Below are positions 45,205-54,350 of a stretch of 64,000 nt of DNA, piece by piece. This stretch comes from an uncultured Myxococcales bacterium (GTDB taxonomy: Bacteria; Myxococcota_A; UBA9042): positions 106,272 to 170,271 of the forward strand of contig CAITYF010000151.1 of the NCBI GenBank assembly GCA_903896545.1, in the 5' to 3' direction. Position 1 is the stretch's first letter, and each line of letters starts with the position of its first letter. The notes beneath the pieces were generated by a model. That model did not search any database. It had not been told where the DNA came from and worked only from the letters and a program-made list of their open reading frames with translations. The position numbers and the translations under genes were made by a program.

Positions 45205-45902
45205 TTCTTACGCACCACGAGGTAAAAGACCGACGCGCTGTGCAGCGACTGCGGCAGCAGAATCAGCGGCAAATCGAGCAGTTTGACGGGGAAGAAGAGG
45301 AACAAGGAGAGGTTGACAAGGAGCCAGAACAGCTTGTCGCTGCCCAAACAGAAGATCGTGGCAAATGTGTAGCAAAGCCAGACGTTGAGCGTGGAAAATG
45401 GTCCCGAACGCGTGCCGATCTTGACGATCTCGAAGTCCTTGAAGAGCAGCAGAAGTCCCGGCGCGGTCCAGCGGTGGAAGTCGGACGGGGAGGCGTGAAA
45501 CGGGTAGAGAAACGGCGTACTGACGTAGCCGATGCCGCCGGGCTCCAGAATCCGGTGCATTTCTCGCACGGCGGCGGGAACGTCGGGCACGTGCTCCAGC
45601 ACATTGTCACAGACGAACCGCGCGACGCTGCCATCCGCGATCGGCAGGTTTGCGATGTCCGCCACGATGTCGACCATAGGCGCCGGCGCGATGTCGATGT
45701 TCTCCACGCCCGGACCCAAGCGCCGTACGCCCGCGCCCAAGTTCAAGCAACGCCCGGCGCGCGGAAAGTTCTTGAGGAACCAGCCCGGCCCAAAAACCAG
45801 CAGCGCTGGACCAAAAACCACCGTCATGGTGCGGTAAAACAGCGGCAGGCTCTTCAAGCGCTCGCGCAGGCCGTCCTGGCCAGGTGCGGTGGGATTGCTC
45901 AT
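45201..45902 (-). CDS. Class I SAM-dependent methyltransferase with membrane tail
   Basis: This 233-residue protein carries a methyltransferase-11-like core: LNLGAGVRR near residue 55, an acidic strand end NIDIA, and [21 protein letters not shown] near 100-120. The C-terminal 45 residues contain two hydrophobic stretches, so it may be membrane-attached. The substrate is unknown; the family often modifies lipids, quinones or surface sugars. It is co-transcribed with rraA (4-bp overlap) and diverges from the large membrane protein gene. Confidence 0.8.
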   Translation of the reverse strand: MSNPTAPGQDGLRERLKSLPLFYRTMTVVFGPALLVFGPGWFLKNFPRAGRCLNLGAGVRRLGPGVENIDIAPAPMVDIVADIANLPIADGSVARFVCDNVLEHVPDVPAAVREMHRILEPGGIGYVSTPFLYPFHASPSDFHRWTAPGLLLLFKDFEIVKIGTRSGPFSTLNVWLCYTFATIFCLGSDKLFWLLVNLSLFLFFPVKLLDLPLILLPQSLHSASVFYLVVRKK

Positions 45903-46049
45903 ACGTCTCCAAAACAGGCTCTTTGGCCGCCCGCGAGGCTAGTGACGCCGCCGCCTTGGGTCAAGTTGCAGATCGCCCGACTTCTTGCCGCTGCCTCGCA
46001 GCGCCAGTATCCTCCCCGCGCGCCGTTTCTTCCCCCTTTGCGCGCCCGC

Positions 46050-48161
46050 ATGCCGATGCCAGACACCGATCGCTCACCTTTGCCGCCCGTCCCCAAGCTG
46101 CTGCCGTGGCTACTGGCCATGGGCGTCATTGCCAACTTGGCACCGATTTGGACTGTCACCTGGCTGCCCATGGGCGATCTGTTCGGCCACGTGCAGTTGA
46201 TGGACATCGTCCTCCGTTACGGCGATCCGGCGACCTCCTACCGCGAGACGTACCTGCTGCCGCGCACGTTGGATCCGAACACGCTCTCGCTCTGGTTTGC
46301 CCGCGCGGTACCCGGCATCGGCGCGCTGACGGCGGCGCGGCTCTTGCTCAGCGCTTACGTCGTGGGGCTTCCGGTCTCGCTCGTCGTTCTGGCGCGCGCC
46401 TGGCGCCGCGATCCGTGGTTGGCCCTTCTCGCCCTGCCGCTCACGTGGAACGCGCTGGTCAACATTGGCTTTCTCAATTACATCATCGCGTTGCCCGTGC
46501 TGTTTACCAGCCTCGCGGTCGCCCGCCGCTATGCCGAGTCCGGGCGCTGGCAGCGTGGCGTGGCGTTGGCGCTTCTGCTGACGATCCTCTTTTTCTGCCA
46601 CGTGATCGCGTTTCTGATCGGCATGGGCATGGCGGTTTTTGTCCTGATCTGGCACGGCGACGGCTTGCACCGCCTGACTCGCCTGTGGGTCGTGCTGGCA
46701 GCGGCGCCCGTAGGCGTGCAGTGGATCTGGCGCAAGTTCATCGCGCTGGAAGCCACCGTGGAGGGCCGGACGTTCGGCACGCAGTCGGGCAACCTCGGAC
46801 TGTGGTTTCTGACGCCGAAGGAACTGGTCAACCAGCTCTACGAATGGTCCACGCAGTATTTCCGCGATGGCGTCGATCGCAAGATGGCTTGGAGTGTGCT
46901 GGCGCTCTGGCTGGTATTGATGGTGGTCGGTCTCGTGCCGCAGCTACGCGGGTCTTCCGATCTGCGCCTGCGCTGGCGCGATCGATCGCTGGAGTTGATG
47001 ACGCTCCTGTGCGCCATCGCCTACTTCTTTTTGCCCTCGCACATGAATGAAATGTCGATCATCACCGAGCGCGTCGTGATGCAGGTCATTCTGATGGGAA
47101 TGCTCTGGCCGCAGCTTGAATTTACCGCGTGGCGGCGCTGGCTGATCGTGCCGATTTTGGCGCTTTCGCTCGTCTACGCGTGGACGGTGCGCCAGGAATT
47201 CCGAAGATTTGAGCGGGTCGAGATCGGCGATTTGCCGCACGCGATGGAGAAATTCCCCGCCAAGTCGCGTTTTTGTTACGTGCTCGTGGAGCGCGACAAC
47301 GCAACGACGTTCATGGGCGCGGTTTGGCACGTGCCGCGGGCGATCTTTGCCCTGCAGCACGGCGGCTTGGTCGACGACAGTTTTGCGGTTCGCCCGTACA
47401 CACCCGTGCAGTACAAGGCCGGCGCGATGCCCACGCCGTTGATCGGCAATTTCTGGAACAATCAGCACCTTTTTGATTACGACTACGTGCTGGTCCGCGC
47501 GCAAACAGCGCCAGTCTATGCCGATATGTCGCCGTATCTGCAGCGGACGTGGCATCAAGGGCACTTTTGGCTGTATCGCGTCCAGGCTGGAGACCGGCGG
47601 CGCATGCAAGTGGTGACGGTCGGCGGGGCGGGCGGAACCGGGGAATTCAGCGATTGCGCGAAAGGCTACGCGCTCAATGGCCTGATCGTGCAGCAGAAGG
47701 ACGACCTCGTTCGCAGTTTTACACCGCTATGCGGCAGCATCGCCGGCCGTTCAGCGCCCGTGGCGCCGCCGACACCCGCGCCACGCGTGCGGTCACACCG
47801 CCCGTTGGACTTGCCCAACACCGAAGCCGCCGCGGAAGAGGCCAAGACGAGCGGCCATCGCCTCGGACCACGCGTACAGAACGCCGAAGAGGTGCGGCTG
47901 ACGTGTCCGGAAAACACCTTCGTCGTCGGCATGACCGGCCGTGCGGCACTTTTTGTCGACGCGCTGGGTCTGCTCTGCGCGCCCGTTCCCTGGATGGGCG
48001 ACACCAACCGTTTGGCCACCACGCGGATCGTCGGCGGTCCGGGCGGCAGCACCTTCAGCGCCAGTTGTCCCAAAGGCCAGATCGCCGTGGGTGCGCAAGG
48101 TGCGTTCGGTGAAGTTGCAGATCAGGCCGGAATTGCCTGCATCGACTGGTCCACCTGGTAG
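46050..48161 (+). CDS. Polytopic membrane protein with three C-terminal lectin-like repeats
   Basis: This 703-residue protein has about ten membrane helices in its first 390 residues with an early WLPMGDLFGHVQL loop, resembling membrane glycosyltransferase-like proteins, although I see no signature proving that. A soluble domain follows to about 510. The last 190 residues are three repeats of the pattern GGxGG...CPxGxxVxGxxGxxxxxVDxxGxxC: near 521 (GGAGGTGEFSDCAKG), 605 (VRLTCPENTFVVGM) and 660 (GGPGGSTFSASCPKG). These resemble the jacalin-type beta-prism repeats common in myxobacterial proteins. The ATG at 46050 was chosen; a second ATG lies two codons later. Confidence 0.65.
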   Translation: MPMPDTDRSPLPPVPKLLPWLLAMGVIANLAPIWTVTWLPMGDLFGHVQLMDIVLRYGDPATSYRETYLLPRTLDPNTLSLWFARAVPGIGALTAARLLLSAYVVGLPVSLVVLARAWRRDPWLALLALPLTWNALVNIGFLNYIIALPVLFTSLAVARRYAESGRWQRGVALALLLTILFFCHVIAFLIGMGMAVFVLIWHGDGLHRLTRLWVVLAAAPVGVQWIWRKFIALEATVEGRTFGTQSGNLGLWFLTPKELVNQLYEWSTQYFRDGVDRKMAWSVLALWLVLMVVGLVPQLRGSSDLRLRWRDRSLELMTLLCAIAYFFLPSHMNEMSIITERVVMQVILMGMLWPQLEFTAWRRWLIVPILALSLVYAWTVRQEFRRFERVEIGDLPHAMEKFPAKSRFCYVLVERDNATTFMGAVWHVPRAIFALQHGGLVDDSFAVRPYTPVQYKAGAMPTPLIGNFWNNQHLFDYDYVLVRAQTAPVYADMSPYLQRTWHQGHFWLYRVQAGDRRRMQVVTVGGAGGTGEFSDCAKGYALNGLIVQQKDDLVRSFTPLCGSIAGRSAPVAPPTPAPRVRSHRPLDLPNTEAAAEEAKTSGHRLGPRVQNAEEVRLTCPENTFVVGMTGRAALFVDALGLLCAPVPWMGDTNRLATTRIVGGPGGSTFSASCPKGQIAVGAQGAFGEVADQAGIACIDWSTW

Positions 48162-48194
48162 ACGGCAAATGACCTGAATCCCTGCCGGGTCGTC

Positions 48195-48223
48195 TTGACA
48201 CCGGGGGTGCACCCTCCTAGCCT
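48195..48223 (+). promoter_or_regulatory. Putative promoter of the triple-DsbA gene
   Basis: TTGACA (48195-48200), a perfect -35, is followed after 17 bp by TAGCCT (48218-48223). The gene starts about 50 bp downstream. The -10 matches only half the consensus. Confidence 0.45.
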
Positions 48224-48272
48224 TTTGCCCCTGCTGCCGCAGTCCGTGGCACTTCTTGCGAGGCACGCGTTT

Positions 48273-50246
48273 ATGAAGAAAGAAACTGGCATTCTCGTCG
48301 TCCTTTTTGCCATCCTGCTGGCGTTTGGCGCTGGTCGCTTCTCTGCCACCGTCTCTGCCGGCAAGTCGGGTACCCCCGTTGCCGTGGCTGAAGGTGGTGG
48401 CGCCGCCGTCGGCGATGGCATCCTGCCCGCTTCTCTGCCCGTTCACGGCGCCAAAGACGCGGTCGTCACCATCTTTGAAGTGTCTGACTTCCAGTGCCCG
48501 TTCTGCGGTCGCGTGGGTCCGACGCTGAAGAAGCTTCAGGAAGAATACCCGAACGATGTCCGCGTCGTGTGGGCCAACCAGCCGCTGCCGTTCCACGATC
48601 GCGCCAAGCCCGCCGCTACGGCCGCGGCCGCCGCGCACCGTCAGGGCAAGTTCTGGGAATTCCACGACAAGCTCTTCGCGAATCAGCGCGACCTGACCGA
48701 CGACAACTTCCAGAAGTGGGCCAAAGAGCTCGGTCTGGATGTGGCGAAGTTCAACGCGGACCTGAAGGACGAAGCGATCGCCAAGCAGATCGATCGCGAC
48801 ATCGCCATCGCCAACGCGCTCGGTGCGCGGGGGACGCCGGCGTTCTTCATCAACGGCAAGCTCCTGTCGGGCGCGCAGCCCTACGAGAATTTCAAGAAAG
48901 AAGTGGACGAGGCGATCGCGGCGGCCAAGCCGCTGGCGGCGCAGAAGAAGGGCCTCGACTTCCTGATTGCCGCCTTCACCGCGCGTGATGCAGCGACCGG
49001 CCCGAACGTCGTCAAGTACTACATCAAAGGCGAATCCCCGGCCGCTGACGAGGCCCCGGCGCAGGCTCCGGAAGCGCACGACGACGGTCCCGCCAAGGCA
49101 CCGCCGGACAGCTATGACATCTGGAAAGTGCCGGTCGACGCCAAGAAAGACGCGATCAAGGGCGACAGCGAGAAGGCCCTCGTCACGATCGTCGAGTTCA
49201 GCGATTTCCAGTGCCCGTACTGCTCGCGCGCCGCGGCCACCGTCGGCGAATTGGAAAAAGCGTATGGCGAGAAAGTGCGTATCGTGTTCAAGCATACGCC
49301 GCTGCCGTTCCACCAGAATGCCAAGCCCGCGTCGTCCGCGGCGATCGCAGCGGGTCTGCAGGGCAAGTTCTGGGAATTCTATGACAAGGCGTTCGCCAAT
49401 CAGACGGCGCTGACGGATGAAAACTTTGAAGCGTGGGCCAAGGAACTGAAGCTGAACGTCGACAAGTTCAACAAAGATCGCAAGGACGAGAGCGTCGCCA
49501 AGCAGATCGAAGACGACATCGCGGGCGGCCAGTTGGTCGGGATTCGCGGCACGCCTGGCTTCATGATCAACGGCCGCAAGGTCGTAGGCGCCCAGCCGGC
49601 CAACGTGTTCAAGGCGGTCATCGACGAGGAAATCGCGAAGGCGGAAAAGGCGGGCAAGAAGGGCCCGGCTTACTACGACGGCATCATCGAAAACGGCAAA
49701 GTGTTCAGCGAACTGGGCGACAAGAAAGACATCGACGTCGAAGGTCTGCCGTTCAAGGGTCCCAAGGACGCCGCGGTCACGATCATCGAGTTCAGCGACT
49801 TCCAGTGCCCGTTCTGCTCGAAGGTCAACGCGCCGGTGGAAGCCGCGCTCGAAAAAGACCCGAAGATCAAGGTCGTGTTCGCGCACTTCCCGCTCTCCTT
49901 CCACCAGAACGCCAAGCCGGCGTCGATTATGGCGCAGGAAGCGTGGGAACAAAGCCCGGAGAAGTTCTGGAAGCTGCACGCACAGATGTTCGCCAATCAG
50001 AAGGATCTGTCCGAAGAGAACATCACGAAGTGGGCGACCGAAGCCGGCGTGGACGTCAGCAAGCTGACCGACGCGAAGAAAAAGAAGCACGAAGAGTTCC
50101 TGAACAAGATCCAAGAGCTGGGCAATAAGTCGGGCGTGGAAGGCACGCCGACGCTGTTCATCAACGGCCGCAAGTGGGAGCCGTCGAGCGGCTTTACGCC
50201 CGAAGCGATCCTCGCTGCCGCTGAGAAGGCCGCCAAGCTGAAGTAA
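48273..50246 (+). CDS. Membrane-anchored protein with three tandem DsbA-type domains
   Basis: This 657-residue protein has an N-terminal membrane anchor or signal (residues 6-25) and a Gly/Ala linker, then three thioredoxin-fold domains of the DsbA family. Each begins with an SDFQCP motif: CPFC at 75-78, CPYC at 314-317, CPFC at 512-515. Each also has its cis-proline loop (GTP with Pro189, Pro428 and Pro626). Charged linkers of about 60-100 residues separate them. All six redox cysteines are present, so three active sites are expected, facing the periplasm. Role: disulfide formation, isomerisation or transfer. Tandem triplication is unusual. The dipeptide of sites 1 and 3 is identical (PF), the middle one differs (PY). 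Confidence 0.92.
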   Translation: MKKETGILVVLFAILLAFGAGRFSATVSAGKSGTPVAVAEGGGAAVGDGILPASLPVHGAKDAVVTIFEVSDFQCPFCGRVGPTLKKLQEEYPNDVRVVWANQPLPFHDRAKPAATAAAAAHRQGKFWEFHDKLFANQRDLTDDNFQKWAKELGLDVAKFNADLKDEAIAKQIDRDIAIANALGARGTPAFFINGKLLSGAQPYENFKKEVDEAIAAAKPLAAQKKGLDFLIAAFTARDAATGPNVVKYYIKGESPAADEAPAQAPEAHDDGPAKAPPDSYDIWKVPVDAKKDAIKGDSEKALVTIVEFSDFQCPYCSRAAATVGELEKAYGEKVRIVFKHTPLPFHQNAKPASSAAIAAGLQGKFWEFYDKAFANQTALTDENFEAWAKELKLNVDKFNKDRKDESVAKQIEDDIAGGQLVGIRGTPGFMINGRKVVGAQPANVFKAVIDEEIAKAEKAGKKGPAYYDGIIENGKVFSELGDKKDIDVEGLPFKGPKDAAVTIIEFSDFQCPFCSKVNAPVEAALEKDPKIKVVFAHFPLSFHQNAKPASIMAQEAWEQSPEKFWKLHAQMFANQKDLSEENITKWATEAGVDVSKLTDAKKKKHEEFLNKIQELGNKSGVEGTPTLFINGRKWEPSSGFTPEAILAAAEKAAKLK

Positions 50247-50257
50247 GCGCGGACGTT

Positions 50258-50293
50258 GAGCTGACGGACACGATTACGGGTGTTCGTCAGCTC
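50258..50293 (+). terminator. Long hairpin after the triple-DsbA gene
   Basis: GAGCTGACGGACAC (50258-50271) pairs with GTGTTCGTCAGCTC (50280-50293), a 14-bp stem with one G-T pair and an 8-nt loop, 11 bp past the stop. No clear T-run follows, so it may be a stabiliser or a Rho-assisted terminator. The remainder up to the marR stop shows nothing. Confidence 0.6.
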
Positions 50294-50386
50294 CGTCGGC
50301 GACGCGCGCGATGCCCGACTGCGTGTCCCGCGAACGACATAAGCGGAAATCTACGTGGGACAAACCCGCCCTGACACGTTCGGCGG

Positions 50387-50845
50387 TTAGTCTCCTTCTT
50401 CCGCATCGCGCGCCACGTGCCGAAGCGCCTTGCGCAGCAGTTCACGCTCCACCACGGGCAGACCGTCCAGCAGCGCGTCTTCGACCCGAAGGGCGATGTC
50501 CGCGACCTGAGCGGCCACTTGCACGCCCGGCTCCGTCAGCAGCACGGCGTGGCGCCGCCGATCGTGGGGATCGGCAGCGCGCCGGACGAGTTCCAACCGT
50601 TCGAGCTGGTCCAGAAGCGCCACGAGGTGCGCACGCTCGATCGACAACAGCTGCGCGATCTCCACCTGCGCCATCGCCCCGCGGTCGGCCAACGTGAGGA
50701 GGATGTCGCAGTGCGGGGGACGCAGGCCCAACGTCGCAATCTCCACCGAAAACAGACGTTGCGCGTGCTTGCCCAAGCGCACGAACAGATAGCCGATGTG
50801 ATGGGAGAGCGAGTCCGGCAGGTCGTCGAGGTTCGGGCTTGGCAT
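50387..50845 (-). CDS. MarR family transcriptional regulator
   Basis: This 152-residue protein has the MarR layout: an N-terminal dimer helix, then the winged helix-turn-helix with CDILLTLADRGAMAQVEIAQLL and LVALLDQLERLELVRRAADPHDRRRHAVLLT, which includes the wing DPHDRR. MarR proteins bind palindromic operators as dimers and release them with small ligands. It diverges from a SnoaL-like gene over a 71-bp gap that contains a 31-bp palindrome, so it probably represses both itself and that gene. No ligand can be inferred. Confidence 0.92.
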   Translation of the reverse strand: MPSPNLDDLPDSLSHHIGYLFVRLGKHAQRLFSVEIATLGLRPPHCDILLTLADRGAMAQVEIAQLLSIERAHLVALLDQLERLELVRRAADPHDRRRHAVLLTEPGVQVAAQVADIALRVEDALLDGLPVVERELLRKALRHVARDAEEGD

Positions 50846-50865
50846 CGCGGCTCCATCATTTCACT

Positions 50866-50896
50866 TGACAATGATTGTGTCGCACAACTATTGTCA
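50866..50896 (+). promoter_or_regulatory. MarR-type operator overlapping divergent promoters
   Basis: The dyad is TGACAAT-GA-TTGTG-TCG-CACAA-CT-ATTGTCA, with 12 of 12 arm positions paired. It overlaps a plus-strand -35 TTGACA (50865-50870) and, after 18 bp, a -10 TATTGT (50889-50894). By symmetry the minus strand has CTGACA with CATTGT. Occupancy would block both directions. Confidence 0.75.
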
Positions 50897-50916
50897 GGCG
50901 CACACAAGGAGGAACT

Positions 50917-51396
50917 ATGGCGACTGAACTGGAAAACAACAAGGAAATTGCCCTGAGCGTCTCGCGCGCCATCCTGAACGGCGAGTGGCAGAAGCTGGAC
51001 GGACTGCTGGACACCGGCTTCACGTACACGGGCGACAGCGCAATCTACAGCCGTGACGAGTACATCGGCTTCATGCAAGCGCTGAAGGACGCGATGGCCG
51101 GCATGACAATGGAGTTCACGCACGTGCTCGCTGAAGGTGATCTGGTGAGTATCAGGTTTGTGACGCGCGCCAAAAACGTCGGGAAATTCATGGGCGCGCC
51201 CGCAACCGGCAAGGATGTCGTCATTGTCGGCCAGTTCACACGGCGCATCGCCAATGGCAAGGTCATGCAAGAATGGCAGACCACAGACCTTTTGGGTCTC
51301 ATGACGCAAATGGGCTTCGGTACGCTGCTTGGCTACACTGTGGTTGCCGGTCTGCTGAAGAAACAAGCGCCGCCGCCGGCACGCCGACTGAATTGA
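50917..51396 (+). CDS. SnoaL-like/NTF2-fold protein
   Basis: This 159-residue protein resembles SnoaL-like ester-cyclase-related proteins of the NTF2 fold: an N-terminal helix with IALSVSRAILNGEWQKLDGLLD, then a beta-rich part with VLAEGDLVSIRFVTRAKNVGKFMGAPATGK and a core ending in MQEWQTTDLLGLMTQMG. These proteins catalyse ring closure in polyketide biosynthesis or act on other small molecules; many are uncharacterised. The start ATG at 50917 has an excellent AAGGAGGA site. It is the presumed target of the divergent MarR. Confidence 0.8.
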   Translation: MATELENNKEIALSVSRAILNGEWQKLDGLLDTGFTYTGDSAIYSRDEYIGFMQALKDAMAGMTMEFTHVLAEGDLVSIRFVTRAKNVGKFMGAPATGKDVVIVGQFTRRIANGKVMQEWQTTDLLGLMTQMGFGTLLGYTVVAGLLKKQAPPPARRLN

Positions 51397-51524
51397 CCAG
51401 CCGCGAATTGCAAACCAAAGTGCAGTTTCGGTGCCTTCCTTGATTCCTGCGTTGCGTTGACCGACAATTGGGCCATCAACAAGCCCTGCTTGGTTACTTC
51501 GTCGCTCAGGCACGGAGGCATCTC

Positions 51525-54344
51525 ATGCCCGATGGTGGCGCCGACACGTCGGCCCGCAGTTTGCACACGTCCGTACCGCTATGGTGTTTTCTCCTATCGG
51601 GCGTCGCCGGACTTCTCTACGAAGTCTGCTGGATTCGTCGCGCCGCACTGGTCTTCGGCTCCACTGTTCACGCCAGTAGCGTGGTCTTCGCGGTCTTCTT
51701 TGCTGGGATCGCGTTAGGCAGCGCCGTCGTCGGGCGGCAAGCCAAGCGGATCGCCGACCCGCTGAAGCTCTACGCGCGTCTGGAGTTGGGCCTCGCGTTC
51801 CTGGGCGCGGCGAGTCTCCCGCTCTTTCACGTCGCGGATCTCGGCCACGGCGCAGCGTACCGCCTGCTGGGTGACGGGAATCCTCTGCTCTGGCCCGCGC
51901 GCATCGTACTGGTCGCGCTCGTGCTTCTGGGGCCGACTTTTGTGATGGGCAGCACCCTGCCGCTTTTTGCCCAGGCTTTCGTGCCCCGCGCGGGCAGGAT
52001 CAGCGGCTCGATCGGATTTTTGTACGGTCTCAACACGCTGGGTGCCGCGCTGGGCTGCGCGCTCGCGGGCGCCGTGTTGCTGCCGGAGATTGGCGTCACG
52101 GCGACGGTTGCCCTCGCGGCGCTCTTGAACGCGCTGGCTGGGTTGCTGTCGCTGCGTTTTCGCACCGAACCGCCGCCTGCCCCGCAGCTGCAAGATCGCG
52201 GGCTCCCGACGCGAACGCCTTCGCGCTTGTTGCTTCTGCTGGTCTTTCTGACGGGGCTTGCCGCCGTCGGTCAGGAAGTGCTGTGGACCCGCTTCCTCGC
52301 CCTCATCGTCCGCAACACCGTCTACACGTACACGCTGACGCTGAGTGTCATCCTCTGCGGTATCGTGGTCGGCAGCTGGCTGGCTTCCTGGCTGTTTCGC
52401 CGCACAACCTCGCGCGCGGCGATCTTCGGCGCGCTGCAAATCGCGTTGGCGCTGGGCGTGCAGGGCATCATGCTGTTGCCGGCGCACGTCTGGCACGGCA
52501 TTGCGCACGGCTACGCGGCTTACTTCTTGCTGCTGCTCGGTCCGGCGATTCTATCGGGCGCGTCGTTTCCCCTCGCGGTGCAGCTGCTGACCGACGATCC
52601 GCAGGATGCGGGCGATGCGGTCGGACGCGTGACCGCGCTGAATACCCTTGGCGGCATTGTCGGCTCGCTCCTCACTGGGTTCGTGCTGTTGCCGCAGATC
52701 GGCATGCACGGGAGCACCATCCTGCTCACCGCCGTGAACCTGGTGGCCGGATTGCTGGCGTGGGTCGCGCTTTCCCACACGTGGACGCGGCCACGGCGAC
52801 TCCTTGCGTCTGGCGTGGCGGTTCTGCTCTTTGGCGCGACGCCACAGCTCTCCGGGACGCACCTGCCCGACGCCTTCCTGGGCAACAGCGGCAAGCTCGT
52901 CGAAACGCGTGAAGGCCTCCAAGCCAACCTCGCGGTGGTCCAACGCGGCGGCGTCATGAACCTGGAGATGGATCGCTGGTGGCAAGGTCAGGACAAGAAG
53001 ACGCACCAGATCGTCGCCGCACACCTGCCGATGCTGCTGCACCCCGAGCCGCGGCGCGTGCTCGTTGTCGGCGTGGGTGCGGGGCAAACGCCCGCGCGGT
53101 TCTTGCAGTACGAGAGTCTGGAGGCGTTGGACTGCGTCGACGTCGAGCCCGGCGTCTTTGCGCTTATCGCAAAGTGGTTTGAGCACGCCTGGATGAACGA
53201 TCCACGCGTGCGTCTGATCGCCGCGGACGGACGCAACTACTTGCAGCACACGGATCAGGCGTACGACCTCATCTCGCAGGAAGTCGGCCAAGTCTTCCGT
53301 CCGGGCGTGCCGGCGCTCTACACGCAGGAGTTCTATCGGTACGCGCGCGGACGGCTTGCGCCCAACGGTCTCTTCTCGCAGTTCGTGCCGCTGGCGTTCC
53401 TGCCGACCGACGCGTTCCGCGGCATCGTCCGCACGTTCCTCACGGTCTTTCCCAACAGCGTGCTCTGGTACAACAAGTCCGAGCTGCTGCTGATCGGCAG
53501 CGTGGGACCGAGCCTCTTTCTGGACCCGCAGCGGCTGCTCACGATGCAGCGCAATCCCCAAGTCAACGCGGACTTGCGCTTTAGCTACTGGGGCGGAGAA
53601 CGGGAGTGGCTGAACCAGCCCGCGTGGCTTCTCGGCGGTTTCTTGCTCGGTCCCGACGGGCTGGACAAGCTCGCGGGCGACGCGCGGACCGACGTCGACG
53701 ATCGTCCAGAACTTGAATACACCGCGGCGTTTTTGGGTGACGCGAGCGCGTACGAAGCCGCCAACCTCGCGTTGATCCGCCAGCATCTGACGCCAATGCC
53801 ACAGATTGCGCGTGGCCTGAGCGACGACGTGACCGCAGCAGCGGCACAGGTGCGGACACAAAATCTGGTGGCACTGGAGGCAGGGACCTGGTTGCACCGC
53901 GCGGAGCACTTCCAACAGACCGGGCAACTGGACGTGCTGGTCAACCGCCTGCGCGCGCTGCTCGCCGTGAGCCCGAATCACGCGGAGGCCAACCGCGTGC
54001 TGGGTGACACGTTGCTCATCCTGAACCGCCCGACGGAAGCCGAGCCGTACGAACAGCACGCCGCGGATTTGCTGCCCACCGCGCCGCTGCCGCAGCGAGG
54101 GCTGGGGCTGGCTCAGGCGCAGCGCGGCAAGTGGCAGGATGCGGTCGCGCACTTGCGTCAGGCGTTGGCGCTAGGCGGCGACGATCCGGAACTGCGGCTG
54201 CAGTTGGTCGCTGCGCTGTGTGGCGCGCACGCCTGGCGAGAAGCCGCGGACGAACTGCAACGTGTGGTGAACGTGCGCCCGCAAGACGTCGCGCTCGCGC
54301 ACAGGTTGGCGACCCTCCGGCAGAAGGCGCAGGCTGTGCTGTAG
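51525..54344 (+). CDS. Fused MFS-like/spermidine-synthase-like protein with TPRs
   Basis: This 939-residue protein has three parts. Residues about 15-470 hold about twelve membrane helices with GIALGSAVVG and LLYGLNTLGAALGC blocks, resembling the membrane part of fused MFS/spermidine synthases. Residues about 480-700 are a methyltransferase-fold domain with VLVVGVGAGQTPARFL near 511 and a VDVEPGV acidic strand, the spermidine-synthase-like half. The last 230 residues are TPR-like helices. Whether it makes a polyamine is unknown; the family has no proven substrate here. The ATG at 51525 has GGAGG upstream. Confidence 0.8.
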   Translation: MPDGGADTSARSLHTSVPLWCFLLSGVAGLLYEVCWIRRAALVFGSTVHASSVVFAVFFAGIALGSAVVGRQAKRIADPLKLYARLELGLAFLGAASLPLFHVADLGHGAAYRLLGDGNPLLWPARIVLVALVLLGPTFVMGSTLPLFAQAFVPRAGRISGSIGFLYGLNTLGAALGCALAGAVLLPEIGVTATVALAALLNALAGLLSLRFRTEPPPAPQLQDRGLPTRTPSRLLLLLVFLTGLAAVGQEVLWTRFLALIVRNTVYTYTLTLSVILCGIVVGSWLASWLFRRTTSRAAIFGALQIALALGVQGIMLLPAHVWHGIAHGYAAYFLLLLGPAILSGASFPLAVQLLTDDPQDAGDAVGRVTALNTLGGIVGSLLTGFVLLPQIGMHGSTILLTAVNLVAGLLAWVALSHTWTRPRRLLASGVAVLLFGATPQLSGTHLPDAFLGNSGKLVETREGLQANLAVVQRGGVMNLEMDRWWQGQDKKTHQIVAAHLPMLLHPEPRRVLVVGVGAGQTPARFLQYESLEALDCVDVEPGVFALIAKWFEHAWMNDPRVRLIAADGRNYLQHTDQAYDLISQEVGQVFRPGVPALYTQEFYRYARGRLAPNGLFSQFVPLAFLPTDAFRGIVRTFLTVFPNSVLWYNKSELLLIGSVGPSLFLDPQRLLTMQRNPQVNADLRFSYWGGEREWLNQPAWLLGGFLLGPDGLDKLAGDARTDVDDRPELEYTAAFLGDASAYEAANLALIRQHLTPMPQIARGLSDDVTAAAAQVRTQNLVALEAGTWLHRAEHFQQTGQLDVLVNRLRALLAVSPNHAEANRVLGDTLLILNRPTEAEPYEQHAADLLPTAPLPQRGLGLAQAQRGKWQDAVAHLRQALALGGDDPELRLQLVAALCGAHAWREAADELQRVVNVRPQDVALAHRLATLRQKAQAVL

Positions 54345-54350
54345 TTGCGG

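Noticed and set aside
45240-46049. N-terminal extension of the lectin-repeat membrane protein
   Set aside because: The upstream codons are antisense to the methyltransferase gene; membrane-protein sequence begins at 46050.
47793-50114. Minus-strand open frame (about 770 codons) across the triple-DsbA gene
   Set aside because: Shadow of the repeated DsbA domains; composition dominated by Arg, Leu and Val, no motif.
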